54,306 nucleotides of DNA, taken from Teretinema sp964641135 (GTDB lineage Bacteria > Spirochaetota > Spirochaetia > Treponematales > Treponemataceae). The notes below the pieces were generated by a model, which saw only the letters and a program-made list of their open reading frames with translations, was not told the DNA's origin and searched no databases. The stretch's first letter is position 1. Each line of letters opens with the position of its first letter. Shown here in pieces: positions 1 to 7,149 of the stretch. The DNA is taken from NCBI GenBank assembly GCA_964641135.1, contig CAZXJV010000006.1, positions 1 through 54,306 of the forward strand, read 5' to 3'. Both the position numbers and the translations under genes were made by a program.

Positions 1-1315
1 CAATAAGAGATCCGTTTATGCTTTCAAGGCCGTGCAGGATATGCGGATGGGCGCCCAGGACAAGGTCTGCACCGAGGGTACACAGGCGTCGGTACAGGTC
101 CTGCTGCTTTTTGTCCGGGCGCTCTGACCATTCCTCGCCGCCGTGAATTAAAATGATGTTATAGCTTTCCCGCGAAAACGCTTCGCGAATGGCCTGAAAG
201 GCCCGTTCCTGATGTTCGCCTGACCCGTCCCCCGCCCACAGGACTCCCGGTCTGTCCGGACGGATTGCAGTGGCTGCTACCCCGTCAAAGCCGTTTTTTT
301 CGCGTGGCCAGGCGCTCATTGAAAGAATGCGTATTTCCCGTTTGGCCGCTGGATCACGGTAGATCCAGGGGCGGGATGCTTCTTCCGGTGTCCGGCCGGC
401 GCCCGATGTGCCTATGCCGTACAGGGAAAGCTGTCCAAGAGAATCAATAAAGGCCTGTTCACCGAAATCAAAGGAATGATTGTTTGCCAGGCTCAGATAC
501 CTGAATCCAGCTTCTTTTAGGGGCCCGAGAACTTTCGGCGCAAAACGGAAGGCAAAACTTTTTGTTTCCGCCCGGCCCAATACAGAGGCAGGCCCTTCAA
601 GATTACCCACCAGAAGATCGACCGCTCTCATGTGGTCAAGAACATCGGTAAACACCCGTTCCGGGCCTTTCCGGGACAGTAGGAGTTCGGAAACACCTCT
701 CCCGGGCATGATATCGCCGACTGCACCTATAACAAATCGGCTGGCTTGATCCGGTTGTTTTGTTTCAAGCATGTGCAGCCAGAGTTCAAGCGCCTTTAAC
801 TGTTTTTTTCCGGGATCTGCGCCCGCACGTACGTGGCGGTCCCCTGCCGGATACAGTGCAATGGTTTCCTGCAAGGGGTATTCCCTGTCGCCTATCCGCA
901 AACCCGCAACCGGGAGGGCCCGTTCCGGGAAGTTTATATCGGTTACCGCCTTGTATTTTCCGTTGGCACGAGTTTCGCAGCTGAATTCCGGCAGCGACGC
1001 CGGTTGTTCCCATAAAAGTGAAACAGGGGCAAAATAGCGCCGTGTGATTATGATGTGTTCTGAAGAAGCAGTTACAGGACCCTGCAGTCTTAACAGTTTT
1101 AAATGCGGTTTTGCAGTGTTTTCGCCCTCCTGTATTGCTGTAATGCGGAGAGGCTCGGGAAGCGGAGTGCGTTCGATCAGGGCTTTCCACTCGTCTTCCA
1201 TTCCGGGGGATAATTCTATCAGTATTGAAGGCCCCCGGCATCCTGCAGCAAGCAGTGCAAATGTTACCCCTGCTGCCGCACAGAGCAGGGCTTTGTGCAG
1301 GTGTGTAGTTCTCAT
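1..1315 (-). CDS. CapA-type (PGA_cap) metallophosphatase-fold lipoprotein, C-terminus beyond window
   Basis: The reverse strand reads open from an ATG at 1315 to the window edge (438 codons seen, no stop), so the C-terminus is missing. The protein starts with a lipoprotein signal (lipobox LAAGC near residue 26). A region without recognised domain follows, and then a CapA/PGA_cap calcineurin-like domain from about residue 190, with IGAVGDIMPGRG, LVGNLEGP, LSLANNHSFDFGEQ and, at the edge, GADLVLGAHPHILHGLE. These are the usual metal-site and HPH motifs of the CapA family, which was named from poly-gamma-glutamate capsule synthesis; most members have unknown substrates. It should be anchored outside the cytoplasmic membrane. 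No Shine-Dalgarno is visible. A TATAAT ends 6 nt before this ATG, so the mRNA may be leaderless. An in-frame ATG at 1336 is possible but would overlap the -10 and lengthen the signal peptide. Confidence 0.85.
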   Translation of the reverse strand, partial: MRTTHLHKALLCAAAGVTFALLAAGCRGPSILIELSPGMEDEWKALIERTPLPEPLRITAIQEGENTAKPHLKLLRLQGPVTASSEHIIITRRYFAPVSLLWEQPASLPEFSCETRANGKYKAVTDINFPERALPVAGLRIGDREYPLQETIALYPAGDRHVRAGADPGKKQLKALELWLHMLETKQPDQASRFVIGAVGDIMPGRGVSELLLSRKGPERVFTDVLDHMRAVDLLVGNLEGPASVLGRAETKSFAFRFAPKVLGPLKEAGFRYLSLANNHSFDFGEQAFIDSLGQLSLYGIGTSGAGRTPEEASRPWIYRDPAAKREIRILSMSAWPREKNGFDGVAATAIRPDRPGVLWAGDGSGEHQERAFQAIREAFSRESYNIILIHGGEEWSERPDKKQQDLYRRLCTLGADLVLGAHPHILHGLESINGSLI

Positions 1316-1321
1316 GTGGGG

Positions 1322-1351
1322 ATTATAAAAGAGCATGGCTGTAATCGTCCA
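1322..1351 (-). promoter_or_regulatory. Probable promoter of the CapA lipoprotein gene (leaderless)
   Basis: On the reverse strand a perfect TATAAT (1322-1327) is preceded at 18 nt by TGGACG (1346-1351), a 4/6 match to TTGACA. The hexamer ends 6 nt before the ATG at 1315, which places the predicted transcript start on the start codon itself. Confidence 0.55.
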
Positions 1352-1483
1352 CAACAAAAAAAATGTGCTCTTCCGGATTGTTGTTGGCTTTTTTTTGTCT
1401 AAATGATTATACTGACGGTATTGCGGCAGGATACTGTTAAAAACGATGCTTGCCGGCATCCTGCTATGCAGTAAGGTATGCAC

Positions 1484-1990
1484 ATGACAGGCGAGATAAT
1501 AGAGGTCAATGACCTGATGCAAAGCGGATACCTCTACCGATTGACAGATGCGGAAGGGCAAAACTTCGACCCGGACTTCAAGCCGGAATTAAGCCCTGCT
1601 GAATTGCTTGCCCTGGGAGTGTTCGGCGGAAAGTACATGACAGACTGTCGTGCTGAATTTCCGTCCGATTGGTTTATCAATGCGCGCCTGTCGCCGGACC
1701 ACAGACGGGCCGAGCTTAATTATTTTTTGGTGAATGCTTCCAAACCCCTTTCCTACTGGCGTGAACGGGGATGGATATATCCTGAGGATCCGCGCGGATG
1801 GTTTCAGTGGTACTGCCGGTATTGGCGGGGAAGGCGCTGTCCGGATGATGCGCGCCAGATAAAACGATGGAAGGCCATGGCCCGGCATATCGGCCAGCTG
1901 CGTGCGCATTGCGCCCCGCTGGACCTGTCCTGCCGGCGCCGTCAGCGGCAGGCGCTTTTGCACTGGGCTTATGACAGCAGAGAGATATAG
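1484..1990 (+). CDS. Conserved protein of unknown function
   Basis: A 168-aa soluble protein, counted from the ATG at 1484, which has TAAGG seven bases upstream; an in-frame ATG at 1478 is less well placed. It has no signal peptide, membrane segment or cofactor motif. A conserved-looking core reads LGVFGGKYMTDC, then EFPSDWF, and later SYWRERGWIYPEDPRGWFQW. It is rich in Trp and Arg, and its C-terminal third is strongly basic (RYWRGRRCPDD, SCRRRQRQ). The GGKYMTDC...EFP..WF pattern recurs in unannotated bacterial proteins that I recall, but no function is known to me. The next gene, a methyltransferase, is in the same direction 62 bases downstream, so they may be co-transcribed. Confidence 0.7.
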   Translation: MTGEIIEVNDLMQSGYLYRLTDAEGQNFDPDFKPELSPAELLALGVFGGKYMTDCRAEFPSDWFINARLSPDHRRAELNYFLVNASKPLSYWRERGWIYPEDPRGWFQWYCRYWRGRRCPDDARQIKRWKAMARHIGQLRAHCAPLDLSCRRRQRQALLHWAYDSREI

Positions 1991-2052
1991 CCCGGTGAAG
2001 GCACTCTTATTGCCTTGCAGCACCCGGCTGGAAGTTTGAATGGAAGGAGCCT

Positions 2053-2868
2053 ATGGGCGATAACGATATTCTTGATTTTTACTCAGGTCTTGCCGGTTTT
2101 TATGATATGGTATTTCCCCGCGACCAGGGACAGCTCGATTTTGTCCGGGCCCGGCTCAAGCAGGCCCCCGGCACTACAGCAAGCGCCACTGTAGCACCCG
2201 CTGAAACCAGCGTGCAGCCCCGCGGCCGGTTTCTGGATGTAGGCTGCGCGACCGGTACCCTGCTGGCTGACCTTTCTTCGGATTATGAAGCCAGCTGGGG
2301 CGTGGATCTTGATCCTGATCTTTTGCAGCGGGCCAAAGAAAAGATGCCCCGGGACCGCGAGATTCACCTCAGACAGGGCGACATGCTGCGCATTGCCGAT
2401 TACTGGCCATCTGGACATTTCAATGCTGTTACCTGTCTGGGAAATACCCTGCCCCACCTGGGCGGCATGCGCGATATCCGCGCTTTTTTTAAAGCAGCCT
2501 GGAAGGTGCTTGAGGATGACGGCGTTTTTATGGTTCAGCTGATCAACTATGACCGCATCATCCTGCAGCAGATACATCAGTTGCCTGAACTGGAAAACGG
2601 CTGCGTGCGTTTTGAGCGGTATTATTCAGGCATCAAGCCGAACGGAAAGCTCGATTTTACCGCTGTCCTCAGTGTGGAGCCCGACGCCGACCTGCCCGCC
2701 CCTCCCTTTGTGCAGAAAAACACGGTCGAGCTTTTTCCGGTTACCGAAGGCGAGCTCACACCCGCCCTTCTGGAAGCCGGCTTCCGCGATATCACCCTCT
2801 TTGGCAATTACGCCGGGGTGCCGTATTCACGCACCACCTTCCTGCTCATCGCCGTCTGCCGCAAATAA
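2053..2868 (+). CDS. Class I SAM-dependent methyltransferase
   Basis: A 271-aa cytoplasmic protein with a Rossmann-like methyltransferase fold. Motif I (FLDVGCATGTLLADLS) lies near residues 58-73, the acidic end of strand 2 (WGVDLDPDLLQRAKEK) follows, and RQGDMLRI near residue 115 matches motif II. The C-terminal half, with FERYYSGIKPNGKLDF and a terminal FGNYAGVPYSRTTF, is like the small-molecule methyltransferases of the Methyltransf_11/25 groups. The substrate cannot be told from sequence. A strong AAGGAG precedes the ATG by 5 nt. The last 42 bases overlap the convergent DTW-domain gene, so both C-termini are encoded by the same DNA on opposite strands. Confidence 0.85.
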   Translation: MGDNDILDFYSGLAGFYDMVFPRDQGQLDFVRARLKQAPGTTASATVAPAETSVQPRGRFLDVGCATGTLLADLSSDYEASWGVDLDPDLLQRAKEKMPRDREIHLRQGDMLRIADYWPSGHFNAVTCLGNTLPHLGGMRDIRAFFKAAWKVLEDDGVFMVQLINYDRIILQQIHQLPELENGCVRFERYYSGIKPNGKLDFTAVLSVEPDADLPAPPFVQKNTVELFPVTEGELTPALLEAGFRDITLFGNYAGVPYSRTTFLLIAVCRK

Positions 2869-3510
2869 TTCCGGATACAGCTCGCGCGCCATTTCTACAT
2901 GGCGCTGCTGTTCCGACGCAAGCTGGTAATCTATCATGGACTGAAAGACTTTGAGCAAGGGAGAACTGTCCACGGAGGGCGGAATAAGGCCGCCTTCCTT
3001 GAGCTCTTCAATCAGGGCGTGGGCTGATTCGATCGTTGAAAGGCAGTGCGGGTGCGGCTGCTGTTTGAACACAAACTGCGAGCGGTAGGGCCTGGTGAAC
3101 GACAGTGCCGGAAGGGCCTGAATGTTCCGGCTGAGCCGCAGCATCTTGCGGGCAAAAAACCAGGTGGCATCAAGGATGATAACCAGCAGGGTGCGTCCGG
3201 TGAGTTCACTGCGCAGCTCGGCCGAGTCGCTGTGCCAGGCATTTCGGGACGGATACAGCAACACCGGCAGGAGCGCAGGGTCTCTTAACAGTTCATTAAG
3301 TCTGCGGTTGTGGGTAAAATCGGTATCAACAATAATCTCGGAGCCGCTCAAGCTCAAAGCCGCAAGCCGCCCGGTGCCGGTTTTTTGCTTGCGCGCTTCT
3401 TTGGGATGCATCAAAAAAAGAAATCTGATTCCGGTTTCTACCGGTACAATATGGCTGCAGTAACAGGATTTTAAAGGTCTGAAGCAGCGGTAACATTTGG
3501 TAAAACTCAC
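2827..3510 (-). CDS. DTW-domain protein, probable tRNA-uridine aminocarboxypropyltransferase
   Basis: A 227-aa protein with the full DTW-domain signature: an N-terminal zinc motif (CYRCFRPLKSCYCS, residues 6-19), FLMHPKEARKQKTGTGRL, LDATWFFARKML (the D-A-T-W form of the DTW motif) and STIESAHAL near residue 170. Known members (bacterial TapT, human DTWD1/2) transfer the aminocarboxypropyl group of SAM to a tRNA uridine to make acp3U; that activity is inferred here from the family. The start is a GTG at 3510 with no Shine-Dalgarno. A TATACT ends 7 nt upstream, which again suggests a leaderless message. The 3' end overlaps the methyltransferase gene. Confidence 0.85.
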   Translation of the reverse strand: MSFTKCYRCFRPLKSCYCSHIVPVETGIRFLFLMHPKEARKQKTGTGRLAALSLSGSEIIVDTDFTHNRRLNELLRDPALLPVLLYPSRNAWHSDSAELRSELTGRTLLVIILDATWFFARKMLRLSRNIQALPALSFTRPYRSQFVFKQQPHPHCLSTIESAHALIEELKEGGLIPPSVDSSPLLKVFQSMIDYQLASEQQRHVEMARELYPELFAADGDEQEGGA

Positions 3511-3517
3511 AGGGAAC

Positions 3518-3523
3518 AGTATA
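3518..3523 (-). promoter_or_regulatory. Candidate -10 box of DTW gene; rest of 3511-3789 empty
   Basis: TATACT on the reverse strand ends 7 nt before the GTG start at 3510; no clear -35 is seen. The remaining AT-rich DNA between 3524 and 3789 holds no gene I can support. Confidence 0.4.
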
Positions 3524-3789
3524 AACTGCTATCAATAATGTTGGTAGGTGGGTGAATTATCGGTATCTGGAATAAATTGTCTGGCTTATGTACTCTTGTT
3601 CCTGGAGTGTGCAGAAAAGTTTCTTGCGTCCATCCCTCTGGAACGGGCATCAAAAATGATCGTTTTCGGATTATTTTCTTTAACCTTTTATTCAAAGCGC
3701 ATCGCAACCTTTCTAAAAACCAATGGATGAGTTTTGAATAAAAAATTCTTTTTCTAAATTGGGTTGCGTAATCAATGATTAGCAGCTTT

Positions 3790-4113
3790 TTAATCAACAA
3801 GCATTTCTTTTAGAACTGCTTTAATGCGTTTTATGTATTGCGGATCAAGGTTACCCATTTTTTTTACCAGCCGTATTGTATCGATTGTTCTTATTTGATC
3901 CAGAACAATCCACCCCTTTTTATTCTTGAACTGAATACCAATCCGCGTTGGATAGGGATGGGATTTTGTTGTCATTGGGGCAATAATAACCGTGCTGATA
4001 ACGTGATTCATCTCATCCGGTGAAATGACCACACAGGGCCGTGTTTTTTGAATTTCATGACCTCTGGTCGGATCATGATCTATCAAAAATATTTCATACT
4101 GATTAACTACCAT
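3790..4113 (-). CDS. mazF: MazF/PemK-family toxin (mRNA interferase)
   Basis: A 107-aa protein of the PemK/MazF endoribonuclease family. Diagnostic blocks are YEIFLIDHDPTRGHEIQKTR, RPCVVISPDEMN, VIIAPMTTKSHPYPTR, GWIVLDQIRTID and the basic VKKMGNLD near the C-terminus. All conserved strands are present and the length is normal, so the toxin looks intact. The start is set at the ATG at 4113 because it overlaps the stop of an upstream frame in the usual antitoxin-toxin manner (ATGGTAG); an ATG two codons upstream lies inside that frame. What is odd is that only the tail of the upstream antitoxin remains. Either the toxin is weak, or it is neutralised by another antitoxin. Confidence 0.88.
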   Translation of the reverse strand: MVVNQYEIFLIDHDPTRGHEIQKTRPCVVISPDEMNHVISTVIIAPMTTKSHPYPTRIGIQFKNKKGWIVLDQIRTIDTIRLVKKMGNLDPQYIKRIKAVLKEMLVD

Positions 4114-4181
4114 TCCCATTCAAAAGTCTCTTCAATACTTGTATCCGGAATCAGAAGGCTATCCTGATTATGCACAGGAAA
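4107..4181 (-). pseudogene. Stub of the MazF-cognate antitoxin gene (C-terminal 24 codons)
   Basis: On the reverse strand a frame of 24 sense codons (4110-4181) ends at TAG 4107-4109 and overlaps the toxin start. It reads DSLLIPDTSIEETFEWEW at its end, an acidic, aromatic tail of the sort antitoxins use to wrap the toxin. The frame is closed upstream by a stop at 4182-4184. The divergent gene begins about 30 bases further on, so the DNA-binding part is missing. A GTG at 4175 could still allow a 22-residue peptide, but no Shine-Dalgarno was seen. I infer a truncated antitoxin; the family is not certain. Confidence 0.5.
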
Positions 4182-4198
4182 CTATCAGCAACCAGCGC

Positions 4199-4204
4199 TA
4201 TACT
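4199..4204 (+). promoter_or_regulatory. Candidate -10 box of the HPF1-like gene
   Basis: TATACT ends 8 nt before the ATG at 4213 and only 2 nt before the ATG at 4207. It therefore favours the later start and a very short or absent leader. No clear -35 is visible. Confidence 0.35.
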
Positions 4205-4212
4205 GGATGAAT

Positions 4213-5154
4213 ATGGAAGATGAAAACATACGGAATGAACAACGAAGTTCGGCACTGACCCAGTCATACAAGCGGTTTAAGTCGGTTGCAAAAAAGATGC
4301 TCAGGGTGTACGGACTTCGTTTGCCGCATCATCTGGCTGTATTTGATGCGTTTTGCCGAAGTCTGAGCGAGGTGGAACAAAACGGTCTGAATATAATGGG
4401 TATGAGTCCTTCAGGAATCATGAGATGGTTCGATGATGATGGACTCAGTATGGAAACGATAGACGGTCTTGATCCCCGTCTGGATCAGCGGTATCACGGT
4501 GATCCCCCGGAATTAGTGACGATTATAAATGGTGATACTGACGGTCTGCATTTTGGTTTATGGTATGAAGACCCCGCCTGCTTTCCGTCTTTCATCGTCA
4601 GAAATTATGCCCGGGATTCTGCATGGACCTTTTCTACCGGATGTATCACAGCCCGGGAGCTGCTTGCTCAAGAGGTTGCAGAATTTCGTTCGCACAACCC
4701 GGCAGTACAAGAGGTGAGAGAGCTTCAGATTGCCCTTGAGTGGTTTTTAGGGGCTGATACCTTTGCCCTGGAAATTGACGGCCTAAGCAACGATGCAAAA
4801 AAAGACAGTATTGAATGTGTTGGCGGTTGTTGCCCTGCTTTGCCTCGCGGTTCGGGTAATCCCAGGTGTTCAAGCAAAGATGTAGATCGGCGCCAGGAGG
4901 CCTACGAAAAAAATGATCCGGTAATAAAAACATGGATTGCCAACGCGAGGAAAGAACTTGATGAAAACAAGCCAGCTTTTGCATTCATTATTGGCAGGGA
5001 ACTGTTTTGGTATGGCAGCGACGATTACCGGGATGAAGGTCTTGAACTCCTTGAGGCTGCCTATAAAAAACTTGACCGACAAGCCTTTGCAGAAATTGCC
5101 CGGGTGCATTTTATGCATAGAAGGCTAGACTCTGTTTCGGTGTATAAATCCTGA
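4213..5154 (+). CDS. HPF1/DUF2228-like protein of unknown role
   Basis: A cytoplasmic protein of 313 aa from the ATG at 4213 (315 aa if the ATG at 4207 is used). The first half has the layout of bacterial proteins grouped with DUF2228/HPF1: YGLRLPHHLAVFDAFC, then RYHGDPPELVTIINGDTDGL and HFGLWYEDP near residues 95-122, then YARDSAWTF. The second half includes a Cys-rich stretch (ECVGGCCPALPRGSGNPRC) and a helical part, GLELLEAAYKKLDRQAFAE. Eukaryotic HPF1 completes the active site of PARP for serine ADP-ribosylation, and the bacterial relatives have no established role. An SMI1/KNR4-type immunity or scaffold protein is the main alternative. It sits between a damaged MazF locus and VapBC and is read away from mazF. 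Confidence 0.45.
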   Translation: MEDENIRNEQRSSALTQSYKRFKSVAKKMLRVYGLRLPHHLAVFDAFCRSLSEVEQNGLNIMGMSPSGIMRWFDDDGLSMETIDGLDPRLDQRYHGDPPELVTIINGDTDGLHFGLWYEDPACFPSFIVRNYARDSAWTFSTGCITARELLAQEVAEFRSHNPAVQEVRELQIALEWFLGADTFALEIDGLSNDAKKDSIECVGGCCPALPRGSGNPRCSSKDVDRRQEAYEKNDPVIKTWIANARKELDENKPAFAFIIGRELFWYGSDDYRDEGLELLEAAYKKLDRQAFAEIARVHFMHRRLDSVSVYKS

Positions 5155-5205
5155 GGAAAGAATACACTGCATATTTCAGGTATAGGCAGCCGCATATAAA
5201 AAACA

Positions 5206-5240
5206 TTGACCGTGCATAAGATGTACACTATTATTATGCA
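5206..5240 (+). promoter_or_regulatory. vapBC promoter with overlapping inverted-repeat operator
   Basis: TTGACC (5206-5211) and TATTAT (5229-5234) are 17 nt apart. An inverted repeat with 7-bp arms, TGCATAA (5213-5219) and TTATGCA (5234-5240), spans the spacer and the -10. Binding of VapB or the VapBC complex there would block RNA polymerase, which is the usual autoregulation of these modules. Confidence 0.65.
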
Positions 5241-5254
5241 TAGGAGGTTTTAAT

Positions 5255-5446
5255 ATGCGAACAACACTGGACTTGCCTGAAGCATTGATAGAAGAGGCTA
5301 TGGCCCTAACTCATGTTCAAACAAAAACAGACTTGGTTAAAACTGCACTGGTAAACCTCATACAAAAAGAGAAGATTAAAGGAATTAAAAACTACTATGG
5401 AAAACTTGAGCTTGATATTGACCTGAATATACAGAGGAACCGCTGA
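5255..5446 (+). CDS. vapB: VapB-type antitoxin
   Basis: A 63-aa protein. MRTTLDLPEALIEEAMAL followed by KTDLVKTALVNLIQKEK is a ribbon-helix-helix DNA-binding domain of the VapB/DUF2191 type, and the short acidic tail (YYGKLELDIDLN) is the part that would bind VapC. It starts with a clear AGGAGG eight bases before the ATG. The toxin gene starts one base after its stop codon. An antitoxin that also binds the operator upstream is expected from the family, and the matching inverted repeat is present. Confidence 0.88.
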   Translation: MRTTLDLPEALIEEAMALTHVQTKTDLVKTALVNLIQKEKIKGIKNYYGKLELDIDLNIQRNR

Positions 5447-5447
5447 A

Positions 5448-5828
5448 ATGATATTGGTAGATTCCTCGGTTTGGATTGAGTATTTTAATGGTAACGAAAA
5501 AACGATAATTCTCAATACGTTAATAGATATGAATAGCCTTTGTATAAATGATTTAATTCTTGCAGAATTACTTCCCTCAATGAATTGTAGAAAGGAAAGT
5601 GCACTAAAAGAACTAATGCTTGCTATTACAAAAATTCCGCTAGCGATCAACTGGAATGCAATTATAAGCATGCAAACTCAAAATCTTGATAAGGGCTTAA
5701 ATAAGGTGGGTATTGCAGACCTGATCATTGCACAAAATGTTTTGGATAATAATTTGGAGTTATTCACTCTTGATAGACACTTCAAGGTAATGAGTGAATT
5801 GCACGGTTTTCGTTTATTTGGAAGTTAA
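5448..5828 (+). CDS. vapC: VapC-type PIN-domain ribonuclease toxin
   Basis: A 126-aa PIN domain of standard length. The acidic metal-binding residues are all visible: D5 in ILVDSSVWIEYF, the Glu of LILAELLPSM, the Asp of VGIADLIIAQNVL and the Asp of LFTLDRHFKVM. VapC toxins cleave tRNA or rRNA with Mg2+ or Mn2+. No inactivating change is seen, so the pair looks functional. It is translated with vapB (TGA-A-ATG). The downstream glyoxalase-fold gene begins six bases after the stop and may be read through from the vapBC promoter. Confidence 0.9.
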   Translation: MILVDSSVWIEYFNGNEKTIILNTLIDMNSLCINDLILAELLPSMNCRKESALKELMLAITKIPLAINWNAIISMQTQNLDKGLNKVGIADLIIAQNVLDNNLELFTLDRHFKVMSELHGFRLFGS

Positions 5829-5833
5829 TTTTT

Positions 5834-6253
5834 ATGAAAATAGAACATCTGGCACTGTGGACAGTCGATCTTGAACGTATGCGCGATTTTTATATCAGAC
5901 ACTTTCACGCAGAAGCCGGCCCACGGTACCGGAATGAAAAGACCGGCTTTGAATCGTATTTTCTGGGCTTTGAAGAAGGCGCACGCCTTGAGATTATGCA
6001 GCGGCCTGATATTGGCCGGAGAGCTGAAAGCCCGGCAGCGAACACAGCCCGCCCGGCACAAACAGCGGGTTATGCGCATCTTGCTCTGTGTGTCGGCGAT
6101 ACACAGGCTGTTGATGAGCTGACCGCGCGGCTCCAGGCATCAGGCGTGACTGTGCTTTCCGCACCCCGATGGACCGGAGACGGCTACTACGAAAGCGTGA
6201 TAGCCGACCCTGACGGCAATCACATCGAGCTTGTAGCCAGACCGGAATATTAA
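5834..6253 (+). CDS. Glyoxalase/VOC-fold protein
   Basis: A 139-aa protein of the vicinal oxygen chelate superfamily with two beta-alpha-beta-beta-beta modules. Module one runs from KIEHLALWTVDLERMRDFY to LEIMQRP, and module two from GYAHLALCVGD to PDGNHIELVARPEY. The putative metal ligands are His4 (IEHLAL), the Glu of RLEIM, the His of YAHLAL and the Glu of HIELV. The family includes glyoxalase I, fosfomycin-resistance enzymes and dioxygenases; a lactoylglutathione lyase-like role is only a guess. GGAAG lies nine bases upstream of the ATG. It follows vapC closely but has no obvious functional tie to it. Confidence 0.82.
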   Translation: MKIEHLALWTVDLERMRDFYIRHFHAEAGPRYRNEKTGFESYFLGFEEGARLEIMQRPDIGRRAESPAANTARPAQTAGYAHLALCVGDTQAVDELTARLQASGVTVLSAPRWTGDGYYESVIADPDGNHIELVARPEY

Positions 6254-6274
6254 AAAATTAAGGGCTGTGAAACA

Positions 6275-7096
6275 ATGATGAAACTGGGCTATATAATACT
6301 GCGAGATATACCAAAAAAAGCCCTGACAGTTGATTTTGTAAGGCTCCCGATAGAAGGCGGGTTTAGGGGCTTCAGATTTGTACCCCCGGGGCCGCACTAT
6401 ATAACAGTGGATGCCTCCGAAACAGAGCGTGCAGGTTTTTGGTGCTTTATGCCGGAGGGCGAAGTCCTGATTAAGGTCTTTGATCAGGAACAAAACTGCT
6501 TCAGTGATGACACTCCCGAGAGTGCAGAACATTATACACAGCTTGCCCGCTCGCGTGCGATGGATTCTGCATTGCTTGATTTTCCTTCACAGGAAACCGA
6601 CGCTTTTTGGTCTTTAACTTTTTACATCAGACAGTACGGCTCGCTTCCTCCCGTGAAAAGCATAGATGAAAAGATGAGTGTTGCGCAGATGATTACTGAC
6701 ATATACAACAAGAAAACAAAAGAAGCACTCGCAGATTTTCAGTTTACATTCCTGAAGATGTTTACAGGATCAAATATCAATCTTGCTGACCGTGATCTGA
6801 TTGCTACCAAAAAATGGACAGATATGATTATTGTGCTCTATAACGCCGAAGCAAAAGATATCTCCAGGTATGCAACCTTTATGGTTCAATGGACCAGCGT
6901 ACTTATAGCCCAGCTGAATCACCTGCCTACCCGTATGTTTGCAGGGCCACGAGGAAGCTCGGCCTTTTACGACATTGTTGTGTACGGAGCGCGAGGCCTT
7001 GTTGACAGAATGCTCCAGAGCAAGCGCAGTGAAGTACCTGAGCAGGGAAAATACTTTGGAGAGTATCTAAAAGAAAGAGCGGCCGGGAAAGACTGA
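6275..7096 (+). CDS. AAR2-like N-terminal-domain protein
   Basis: A 273-aa protein without signal peptide or membrane segment. Residues 5-75 resemble the N-terminal domain of AAR2, the eukaryotic U5 snRNP assembly factor. After the strand LGYIILRDIPKKALTVDF come GGFRGFRFVPPGPHYITV (residues 28-45) and GFWCFMPEGEVLIKVFD, matching the AAR2 pattern of F-(R/K)-G-x-K-x-(I/V)-P-P-G-x-H-(F/Y) and then G-F-(F/W)-x-F. The C-terminal two thirds is helical (QFTFLKMFTGSN, YATFMVQWTSVLIAQL) and could correspond to the helical domain. Bacteria have no spliceosome, so the role is unknown. The gene follows the VOC gene by 21 bases in the same direction. Confidence 0.5.
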   Translation: MMKLGYIILRDIPKKALTVDFVRLPIEGGFRGFRFVPPGPHYITVDASETERAGFWCFMPEGEVLIKVFDQEQNCFSDDTPESAEHYTQLARSRAMDSALLDFPSQETDAFWSLTFYIRQYGSLPPVKSIDEKMSVAQMITDIYNKKTKEALADFQFTFLKMFTGSNINLADRDLIATKKWTDMIIVLYNAEAKDISRYATFMVQWTSVLIAQLNHLPTRMFAGPRGSSAFYDIVVYGARGLVDRMLQSKRSEVPEQGKYFGEYLKERAAGKD

Positions 7097-7149
7097 ACAC
7101 GAGACTTGCAGTGCTCACGTCTAAGGCCCCTTCGACAATCGTGATGCTT

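Noticed and set aside
786..1241. A reverse-strand frame of 151 codons inside the CapA gene
   Set aside because: It is an alternate frame of the clear CapA coding sequence and shows no motif.
3511..3789. An AT-rich reverse-strand frame of 97 codons (3507-3800)
   Set aside because: It has no ribosome site, a basic composition without any family motif and overlaps both neighbours. It reads as intergenic DNA.
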